From Actinopolymorpha sp. NPDC004070 (GTDB lineage Bacteria; Actinomycetota; Actinomycetes; Propionibacteriales; Actinopolymorphaceae): a stretch of 64,000 nt of DNA. The stretch lies in the NCBI RefSeq assembly GCF_040610475.1, contig NZ_JBEXMJ010000018.1:1-64000 (forward strand), read 5' to 3'. The notes beneath the pieces were generated by a model. That model was not told the origin of the DNA, did no database searches, and worked only from the letters and a program-made list of their open reading frames with translations. Positions 1-5,854 of the stretch are shown here, piece by piece (positions within the stretch are counted from its first letter, which is position 1; every line of letters begins with the position of its first letter). Both the position numbers and the translations under genes were made by a program.

Positions 1-95
1 CGCCAAAGAGAACCGCACCAACCGCCGCTGAACCAACCGCCAGGGGGTCAACTTTCCCGAACCCGCGCGGGGTCAGTTTTCGCGAAGCGTTGACA
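1..95 (+). mobile_element. right end of an IS21-family insertion sequence (partial)
   Basis: Bases 2-31 read as nine codons and a stop (AKENRTNRR), resembling the C-terminus of an IstB helper ATPase. Behind it are two direct copies of a 16-nt motif, GGTCAACTTTCCCGAA (46-61) and GGTCAGTTTTCGCGAA (71-86), then GCGTTGACA ending near 95. Repeated motifs inside the tip and an outer end that reads TGTCAACGC inward are typical of IS21-family termini. The transposase gene and the other end lie outside the window, so the family call is inferred from the end structure and the short tail. Confidence 0.55.
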
Positions 96-126
96 TCTGT
101 CTCCAGGACGCCGAGGCCGCCATAAG

Positions 127-456
127 TCACCGCTGTATCTCGGCGCGGCGTACAAATCGGAATGTGGTCACCGTGGTCCCCACGAGGGCCACACAGCCCA
201 GAGCGCAGACTACGGCGAGTGCGTTCGAGGCAGTGTCCACCTGAGTGGGCACGGGCCTGTTCGTATCGGCGTAGTCGAATTCCCTGCCCCACAGGTACCA
301 GAACCCTGCCCACGACAGAACGATAAGCGCCATGAGCGGAGCTCCCAGCCGCGCTGCCCGCCTCCGCTGCCGGACGACCAGCACCACAATCGCCAGTGGC
401 GCCATCACCATGGCTCCCAGTGGTCCGACCACGAAAGCGACGTCGAGCAGACTCAT
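127..456 (-). CDS. small hypothetical membrane protein (109 aa)
   Basis: The family is not recognised. The protein has three likely membrane segments, at about residues 6-28, 40-56 and 78-96. The first is followed by a basic stretch (RQRRRAARLG), which suggests a cytoplasmic loop after the first helix. The chosen start is the ATG at 456, directly before the first hydrophobic segment. The gene sits about 30 bp inside the IS end and downstream of a frameshifted winged-helix gene on the same strand, so it probably belongs to the accessory block. No catalytic motif is visible. Confidence 0.6.
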   Translation of the reverse strand: MSLLDVAFVVGPLGAMVMAPLAIVVLVVRQRRRAARLGAPLMALIVLSWAGFWYLWGREFDYADTNRPVPTQVDTASNALAVVCALGCVALVGTTVTTFRFVRRAEIQR

Positions 457-553
457 GGGCGGAGACACTACAGCGCATGGAGGAAGGCCGGCGAGACGTT
501 GCTTGACACCAGCAAATCCGCTAGACGCGCCGGCCCTTCCACCAGGCGCTCCC

Positions 554-921
554 TTAATCGCCGGCACCGTCCGTGCCCTTCCGGTAGAGCGCTGTGGGCC
601 GCCACGGCTGCGGCCACGACGAACCTGGCACCAGCTCTGCAACACCGAGCTCGCGCAACCGGTTGAGCGTGTGGCGTACGTTGCCGTCGTCTGTACGGCC
701 GAGCATCTCGGTGATCTGGCGCGGCGATACACCGCCCTCGCCGTTGACATCGAGCAGCGCGGCCACTTGCCGCTGCATCGAACCAACCAAGCGGTCTCTG
801 AAGTCCGGCTGTTCCGTCGGCCTGGCGGTGAACGCGCAGCCAGCTCGGCCGCCGCAGTGGACAGCGCCCTAAGGAACTGCGCGATGGCACGATCCCGGGG
901 ATCCGGCGAGGTCTCGGTCAT
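554..921 (-). pseudogene. frameshifted winged-helix DNA-binding protein
   Basis: Two reading frames join into one plausible protein. From ATG 921 one frame gives MTETSPDPRDRAIAQFLRAL and on to about base 834. The next frame then continues FTARPTEQPDFRDR and a winged-helix region (VSPRQITEMLGRTDDGNV, then HTLNRLRELGVAELV) to the stop at 554. A single missing base near 830-834 would restore one protein of about 122 aa. The fold resembles small MarR/ArsR-like regulators, though the family is not certain. The first frame is also open upstream to a GTG at 1098, so the original start may lie earlier. The break could be decay or a sequencing error. Confidence 0.6.
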
Positions 922-1428
922 GGGGAGGAGTGATACTTCTGCACCGATTCCATAAGCCGATGGTGGGCCGGGAGGGCCATACGGCCGATCCCCTGCCCAG
1001 TGTCGGTGCCGGCCCTCCCGGTCGAGTAGCAGCATACGCCCGGACTCGCACATCTGTTCGATGAATCGAGAGGCGAGGAGAACTCGACGACGGCACACCT
1101 AACCCACACCTTTGGACGCGACGAGTCCGCCACTGACGGCGATAGATGATCATGACCAGGACGACGACAGCCGAGGTCACGGCCAAGTTCGCGAGATGAC
1201 GCACAAGGCGAACAGCCATATTGATCAAATCCGCGGGTCCTGGGTTCGATCCCCGGGCGGCCGACCAACCCCGCAGGCTGCCGGTCTTCCCCGCCGTGCT
1301 GCCCAGTGGGGTGGTCCTGGCTACTCGTATGCAGCTGAACATGGGCAGCCGAGCCTCTGCGAAACAGGGATCGGCCGTGGCAGGCCGCTGGCCAGGATGA
1401 TTCGGTGCGGCGGCGTAGGGTCGATGGC
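922..1428. other. gene-poor stretch holding a tRNA 3'-end fragment
   Basis: No convincing gene is present on either strand. The only recognisable element is the tRNA-like fragment at 1219-1267. The minus-strand frame from 1098 to 921 is open and in frame with the frameshifted winged-helix gene, and may be its original N-terminus. Confidence 0.5.
1219..1267 (+). other. tRNA 3'-end fragment (T-arm, acceptor strand and CCA)
   Basis: The segment has a complete T-arm (CTGGG-TTCGATC-CCCGG), a 7-nt acceptor strand GCGGCCG, discriminator A and CCA at 1265-1267. The preceding GGGTC is a normal class I variable loop. No D-arm or 5' acceptor half is found upstream, so this is a fragment and not a working tRNA. 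The isotype could not be assigned. Such 3' ends are typical scars of site-specific integration into tRNA genes, and this one lies inside an island whose far edge carries a second tRNA scar. Confidence 0.6.
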
Positions 1429-2070
1429 ATGCCCACCACCAACGGGTGGCAGCACGAACCCGACCAAATCTCTCGGATGCAGCGGATCGCCCTGGAGTTT
1501 CGGCAGCGAGCCGCCCAGACACGTGCGCTCGCCGCGCGGTTGCGCAGGGGAGCGGCGGAGAGAAGCAAACTCCTAGCGGCGCACGCCGGTGAAGCAGCTG
1601 TGCAGCGGCTTCGCGCCGCAGAAGTACGAGGACGCGCCGCAGACGAACGTGAACGTGCGGCCAAGGAACGGAGCCGGACTGCGTTCCTTCGCGGGATCGC
1701 GGGCCAGGCCCGCCGTCGGCTGGAGGAACTGCGGTTCGTCGAACGCACCGAACGGATGCGCGCCGCGGAAGAGCGCGACCACCTCGCTGACCAGCGCGAC
1801 CGCGAAGCCGACGAACGCGACCGCCTTGCCGACCAGCGCGAACGGGTCGCCGACGACCGGGACCGCAGCGAAGACCAACGCCAACGCGAAGCCGATCAGC
1901 GCGAACGGGTCGACGATGACCGCCAACGGATGGCCGACGAACGTGACCGCGACGCCAACCACCGTGACCGCGACGCGGCAGAACGCGAACGAGCAGCCGA
2001 CCGGCGAGAACGGGTCGTCGACGAATACGAACGGGCAACCAACCAACAACGCCACGCTGACAATCCCTAA
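1429..2070 (+). CDS. charged heptad-repeat coiled-coil protein A (213 aa)
   Basis: No enzymatic domain is seen. An N-terminal Arg/Ala-rich helix (residues about 15-50, with ALAARLRRGAAERS) is followed from about residue 105 by a long run of seven-residue repeats of the form A-D-x-R-[DE]-R-x, for example ADERDRL, ADQRERV and ADDRDRS. This predicts a continuous charged coiled coil or single alpha-helix. The start is ATG 1429; an in-frame ATG at 1405 is possible. The stop is 10 bp before a paralogue with the same N-terminal motif. Similar D-x-R repeats occur as linkers in some actinobacterial signalling proteins, but no signalling domain is present here. Function unknown. Confidence 0.7.
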   Translation: MPTTNGWQHEPDQISRMQRIALEFRQRAAQTRALAARLRRGAAERSKLLAAHAGEAAVQRLRAAEVRGRAADERERAAKERSRTAFLRGIAGQARRRLEELRFVERTERMRAAEERDHLADQRDREADERDRLADQRERVADDRDRSEDQRQREADQRERVDDDRQRMADERDRDANHRDRDAAERERAADRRERVVDEYERATNQQRHADNP

Positions 2071-2080
2071 GTTGACCCGA

Positions 2081-2659
2081 ATGTCCCAGGAGCAAACGGC
2101 CGAGAATCTGCGCAAGCGAGCCGCCGAGAAGCGTGCGCTCGCCGCGCGGTTGCGTACACAGGCGGCCAGGCAACGCGCTCAGGCGGAGCAGAACCGTGCG
2201 GCCTGTTTGGCGGCCGGTGGTCAGGAGTACCTCCGGCCAGATCGTGCCGCAGCGGACCGAGCCCGGGTCGACCGGTCTCTCAAAACCCAATATCGACGTC
2301 TCGCCGCCGAGGCCCACCGCCGGCTCGTCGAACTGGGAACCCTCGATCCCAAGGAATACCAACGAGGCGTCAACCAGCGCGACCGGGACGCCGACCAACG
2401 CGAAGCCCATGCCGACCAACGCGAAGCCGATGCCGATGAACGTGAACGCCTCATCGACGAACGTGAGCGGATCGCTGATGAGCGCGAACGCCTGGCCGAG
2501 GAGCGGGAAAGCCTGGCGGAGGAGCGCGAACGGGCCACCGACGAGCGCGAACGGGCCACCGACGAGCGCGACCAGGCCGCCGACGAACGTGACCAGGCCG
2601 CCGACGCTCCTGGCCGTGACCCTCACCGGCCGTCGTCCGAGCACGCGGTGAGTGACTAA
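2081..2659 (+). CDS. charged heptad-repeat coiled-coil protein B (192 aa)
   Basis: This is a tandem paralogue of the preceding gene. It shares the N-terminal motif (RALAARLRTQAARQRAQA against RALAARLRRGAAERS) and the C-terminal seven-residue repeat (ADERERL, IDERERI, ADERERL, AEERESL and so on, from about residue 95). The middle part, residues 45-90, is less repetitive and contains a helical YRRLAAEAHRRLVELG segment. ATG 2081 is 10 bp after the first gene's stop, so the two are probably co-transcribed. The likely role is structural or in protein interaction, but function is unknown. Both genes lie inside the island that ends at the tRNA-Pro fragment. Confidence 0.7.
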   Translation: MSQEQTAENLRKRAAEKRALAARLRTQAARQRAQAEQNRAACLAAGGQEYLRPDRAAADRARVDRSLKTQYRRLAAEAHRRLVELGTLDPKEYQRGVNQRDRDADQREAHADQREADADERERLIDERERIADERERLAEERESLAEERERATDERERATDERDQAADERDQAADAPGRDPHRPSSEHAVSD

Positions 2660-2766
2660 CTGAGTGACAATCGCGCGGCATCCAACCGGACCACACCGCA
2701 CAACCACGTACCAGACGCACGCGGCGACGAGCGTGACGAGCCAGCTCCCGACCCCGCGGGGCATGC

Positions 2767-2808
2767 TTCGGGACGAAGAGGTCGTGGGTTCAAATCCCGC
2801 CACCCCGA
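2767..2808 (+). other. 3' half of tRNA-Pro(CGG): likely integration scar (att site)
   Basis: The 42 bases match the 3' half of a bacterial tRNA-Pro(CGG): anticodon loop TTCGGGA, stem CGAAG, variable AGGTC, T-arm GTGGG-TTCAAAT-CCCGC, acceptor CACCCCG and discriminator A. The matching 5' half is absent, and similarity stops abruptly at the anticodon loop. An intrinsic terminator follows. An integrated element normally rebuilds the whole tRNA at one end and leaves the original 3' half plus terminator at the other. This is therefore probably the right-hand junction of an island extending leftward out of the window. tRNA-Pro is a known target of actinomycete elements such as pSAM2. Confidence 0.7.
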
Positions 2809-2819
2809 CGCAGGTCGCA

Positions 2820-2850
2820 GGGGGTGTCACCATCAGGTGGCACCCCCTTT
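2820..2850 (+). terminator. intrinsic terminator of the original tRNA-Pro gene
   Basis: A 12-bp stem (GGGGGTGTCACC / GGTGGCACCCCC, one G-T wobble) with the 4-nt loop ATCA is followed by TTT. It lies 11 bp after the tRNA-Pro fragment on the same strand, as expected for the tRNA's own terminator. Confidence 0.75.
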
Positions 2851-2985
2851 GACGTCCTCTGAGTGCGCGGCTCCTTGCATGAGCGGAGCGGTTGACGCGG
2901 GAGTCCGGGCCGAGCGGTTGACCCTGCCCCTGGGGCAAGGGCGAGGTTGGGGCCACCGCTCGCGCTCACCGGAGGGAGCCCCGCC

Positions 2986-3873
2986 GTGCTGACCACGGAT
3001 CCGACGCTCGACTTCTACCTGGAGCCGGGGAGGATGACCTCGCCCGGGCGTTACCGGGAGGTGTTCGACGGCCTGCCCCGCGACCTCGGCGCTCTGGCCC
3101 GGGTCGGGCACGGCCTGCTCGTCCACGAGCACATCGCCCCCGCCTACGGGCTGACACTCACCGACGAGCAGCGCGGCCCTGTGCACATCCGCCCGGTGGA
3201 GCAGTTGCTCGAACGGCTGCTGGCCGACGACGACAGTCCGCTCACCGCTCCGCGTCCACCCGAGAGGCGGCTCGCGGGCAACTGCCGGCACTTCACGGTG
3301 CTGATGGTTGCCATGTTGCGCCACCAGGGTGTGCCCGCGCGGGCGCGATGCGGATTCGGCGGATACTTCCCGACCGAGGCGTACGAAGATCACTGGGTGT
3401 GTGAGTACTGGCATGCCCGAGGCGGGCGGTGGGCCCTGCTCGACGCGCAGATCGACGACGTGCAGCGCGGGATCTTCCCGATCGACTTCGACGTCACCGA
3501 CGTGCCCCGCGAGCGGTTCCTAGTCGCGGGCGACGCGTGGGCGAGGTGCCGCGCGGGGGACGCCGACCCGGCGAAGTTCGGCCTCACCGGGCTGGACGAG
3601 TTCGGCGCCTGGTGGATCGCTGGCAACCTCGTACGCGACGTCGCCGCCCTCAACAACCTGGAGATGCTGCCCTGGGACGACTGGGGTGCGATGCCCGGGC
3701 CGGACGAGGAGATCCCGGGCGAGTGGATCGCTCTGTACGACAGACTCGCCACGCTCACCGCATCGCCCGACGCCGGGTTCGAGGAGCTCCGCGCGGCCTT
3801 TCGAAGCGATGATCGGGTACGGGTCCCGCAGACTGTCCGCAACGCGGTCCTGAACCGGAGCGAGTCGCTGTGA
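2986..3873 (+). CDS. transglutaminase-like domain protein (295 aa)
   Basis: The core matches the transglutaminase/cysteine-protease fold. The likely catalytic Cys100 lies in AGNCRHFTVLMVAMLR, followed by the usual GVPARARCGFGGYF strand, His136 in EDHWVCEYW and Asp153 in WALLDAQID. Stand-alone bacterial members of this superfamily act as cysteine peptidases or amidases; the substrate here is unknown. No signal peptide is seen, so it is probably cytoplasmic. The start is GTG 2986, nine bases behind a GGAGGG ribosome binding site. A MerR regulator follows 39 bp downstream on the same strand. This is the first gene to the right of the island junction. Confidence 0.75.
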   Translation: MLTTDPTLDFYLEPGRMTSPGRYREVFDGLPRDLGALARVGHGLLVHEHIAPAYGLTLTDEQRGPVHIRPVEQLLERLLADDDSPLTAPRPPERRLAGNCRHFTVLMVAMLRHQGVPARARCGFGGYFPTEAYEDHWVCEYWHARGGRWALLDAQIDDVQRGIFPIDFDVTDVPRERFLVAGDAWARCRAGDADPAKFGLTGLDEFGAWWIAGNLVRDVAALNNLEMLPWDDWGAMPGPDEEIPGEWIALYDRLATLTASPDAGFEELRAAFRSDDRVRVPQTVRNAVLNRSESL

Positions 3874-3912
3874 AGCGCCTGGGGTTCGACGGATCGTGCG
3901 GTCTCGGCGAAG

Positions 3913-4779
3913 ATGAGCCGGGTGAGTACACGGCCGCAACGGAGCGTTGACAGCTCTCCCGACGAGCTGCTCACCATCGGCGCGTTTGCCCGCCGGTCAG
4001 GCCTGTCGATGAAGGCGTTGCGCCTCTACGACCGGTGCGGGTTACTCAAGCCCGCCGACGTCGACCCGGGCAACGGCTACCGTCGCTACCACGCGAGTCA
4101 GCTCTTCACCGCGAGGCTGATCGAGATGCTGCGCTGGGTCGACATGCCGCTCACCGACATCGCGGAGGTCGTGTCCGCGCCGGGCGAGCGTGGCGCGGAG
4201 ATCCTCCAGACCTACTGGGACGGGGTGGAACGTCGCATTACGGGGCAGCGCGAGCTCGTGCACCACCTCCGGGCCAGCATCCTCGGAGGCGACCACCGAT
4301 TTGCGGGGTACGAGGTCCGCGTGCGCGACGTGGCGGAGCAGCTCGTGCTCACCGAGTGCAGCCGCGTGCGGCGGGAGGAGCTGGAGGGCTGGGCGGACGA
4401 GGTGAAGCGGCGGCTGACGAGCGCGGCGCGGGCGTACGGCGGGCCGAGCGCAGAGCTGTTCGTCGTCTTCCACGGACCCGTCACCAAGGACAACGACGGA
4501 CCCGTCGAAGTGTGCGTGCCGATCCGCTACGCCCCCGCTACCCACGCCGATGCGACGATCCGTCGCGAACCCGCCCACCGCGAGGCGTACACGACGATCA
4601 CCAAAGCCCAGTTCGACATGCCGCAGATCCTCTCCGCCTACGAAGCCGTCCAGCGGTGGATCGACGACCACGGACTGACCCGGACCGGACCCGGCCGGGA
4701 GGTCTACATCGCCGGGATGGACGTCGACGCTTCCGACCTCGACGACCAGCTGTGTCACGTGGCCTACCCGATCGGGTGA
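3913..4779 (+). CDS. MerR-family regulator with GyrI-like effector domain (288 aa)
   Basis: The N-terminal MerR winged helix spans residues about 20-90 (LLTIGAFARRSGLSMKALRLYDRCGLL, then GYRRYHASQL). A helical dimerisation segment follows, then a C-terminal GyrI/BmrR-type ligand domain (about 135-288) ending REVYIAGMDVDASDLDDQLCHVAYPI. This architecture is that of BmrR-like multidrug-sensing activators, which bind cationic or amphipathic drugs. The target is not evident; the flanking transglutaminase-like gene or the convergent phosphotransferase-fold gene are candidates. The start ATG has no strong ribosome binding site. Confidence 0.8.
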   Translation: MSRVSTRPQRSVDSSPDELLTIGAFARRSGLSMKALRLYDRCGLLKPADVDPGNGYRRYHASQLFTARLIEMLRWVDMPLTDIAEVVSAPGERGAEILQTYWDGVERRITGQRELVHHLRASILGGDHRFAGYEVRVRDVAEQLVLTECSRVRREELEGWADEVKRRLTSAARAYGGPSAELFVVFHGPVTKDNDGPVEVCVPIRYAPATHADATIRREPAHREAYTTITKAQFDMPQILSAYEAVQRWIDDHGLTRTGPGREVYIAGMDVDASDLDDQLCHVAYPIG

Positions 4780-4798
4780 GTCGCCTCCCCGAGTCTGT

Positions 4799-5644
4799 TC
4801 AGCCGTCCGGCAACAGCTCGGCGATCATGCGGTGCCCCTCCCGCTCGAAGGCCTCGTCGCCGACCTGGTAGGCCCACGCCGCGGTTCCGATCGCGTAGCG
4901 AACCCGGGTACGGCACCATGCCGCGGGCTCCCGCGGATCCCGGCCGTATCCGTCCAGGAACGCGTCCTCGAGGGACGGATCTGACCGAAACTGCCGGGTG
5001 GCCAGCTGAACGAGGTCCGTGAGGGCAGGGCGCAGGTCGGCCCTCCCGAAGTCGATCGCGCTCACCGTACCCTCGTGCACGAGCCAGTTGCGGGGCTGCC
5101 AGTCACCATGGTTCGGCACCAGCGAGCTTGCCTCCGTGGGCCACGACTCGATTGTCTCCCGCAGACGCGCGGCGACGTCGGGGGCGATGCGGTGCGGTCT
5201 GTTCAGCCACGCGAGTGACTTCGCATTCTCCCGCGCCTCGAACTCCTCGTCCTCGACCGATTGCTGGTCATGCAACTGCGCCAGCATCAGGCCGGCCTGG
5301 CGGTAGGTTTCCGGCTCGCGTTCGTGGGTGCTTCCTTGTACGAGTTCGCCAGGCAGGTAACGGGTCACCAACAGTTTGGCGTCGGCGTCTGCGTACACGA
5401 GGTCCGGCGCTCGTCCTTGGGATGTCCAAGGCCGCAGCCAGTTGCGATGCGCCCGTAGCTCACGTGCCAGGTGGTGGTCCTTGTCGTCGCCCGCCTTGGC
5501 GATGTACCGGACGTCGTTGTGGCGCAGCTCGAGCACGACCGTTCCGACCAGTCCCCAACTGTGGTCTCGAACCACCTCCGCGCCGGGCAGCCAACGCTCC
5601 AACAGGTGGCGCTGCTGCTGTGAGAGTTGAGCACCCGAAGTCAT
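4799..5644 (-). CDS. aminoglycoside-phosphotransferase-fold kinase (281 aa)
   Basis: This is a small-molecule kinase of the APH/choline kinase fold. ATP-binding Lys50 lies in YIAKAGDDKD. The Brenner-type catalytic loop HGDWQPRN covers residues 179-186 (Asp181 as base), and the metal-binding DFG is at 198-200. The length is normal for the family. The substrate cannot be told; many chromosomal members are not resistance enzymes. The gene is convergent with the MerR gene and divergent from the 13E12/HNH gene. Confidence 0.8.
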   Translation of the reverse strand: MTSGAQLSQQQRHLLERWLPGAEVVRDHSWGLVGTVVLELRHNDVRYIAKAGDDKDHHLARELRAHRNWLRPWTSQGRAPDLVYADADAKLLVTRYLPGELVQGSTHEREPETYRQAGLMLAQLHDQQSVEDEEFEARENAKSLAWLNRPHRIAPDVAARLRETIESWPTEASSLVPNHGDWQPRNWLVHEGTVSAIDFGRADLRPALTDLVQLATRQFRSDPSLEDAFLDGYGRDPREPAAWCRTRVRYAIGTAAWAYQVGDEAFEREGHRMIAELLPDG

Positions 5645-5789
5645 CCGGGAAGCCTAGAACAGACTGAGGATGAGCGAGCCGACGCTGTGCAGCGGTCTGC
5701 GACGGGGTTGGCGCAGCTGCCGCTCGACCCGGCGAGGGGTTGGTTGCGCCGGACCAGGTGCGCAAGTTGAAGTTGACGTCAGATTCTCT

Positions 5790-5798
5790 TGTGGACAA
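5790..5798 (-). promoter_or_regulatory. DnaA-box-like 9-mer TTGTCCACA upstream of HNH gene 1
   Basis: TTGTCCACA on the minus strand matches the actinomycete DnaA box exactly. It lies about 50 bp upstream of the GTG start of the first 13E12/HNH gene, within the sequence CTTGTGGACAA that also occurs upstream of the second one. Confidence 0.4.
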
Positions 5799-5833
5799 GC
5801 GGTTTCCGACGAGCGATGGCCGATCTTGTCGGG

Positions 5834-5854
5834 TAGAATCGAACGCGTGAGCGA
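5834..5854 (+). promoter_or_regulatory. leaderless -10 box with degenerate SOS-box over the start of HNH gene 1
   Basis: TAGAAT (5834-5839) is a -10 box 7 nt before GTG 5847, so transcription should begin at the start codon. TCGAAC-GCGT-GAGCGA (5839-5854) resembles the LexA consensus TCGAAC-N4-GTTCGA with an intact left half and two mismatches in the right half. Confidence 0.45.

Noticed and set aside
1220..1275. Minus-strand peptide GRPGIEPRTRG in an apparent coding frame
   Set aside because: This is the well-known false translation of a tRNA T-arm, not a gene.
1780..2620. 21-nt periodic DNA that could be taken for a CRISPR or minisatellite
   Set aside because: The periodicity comes from seven-residue protein repeats. 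There are no constant repeats with unique spacers, and no cas genes.
869..2956. Long minus-strand open frame (about 695 codons) across the island
   Set aside because: It is antisense to the coiled-coil genes, and part of it is the reverse translation of the tRNA-Pro fragment (GFEPTTSSS). The composition is not protein-like.
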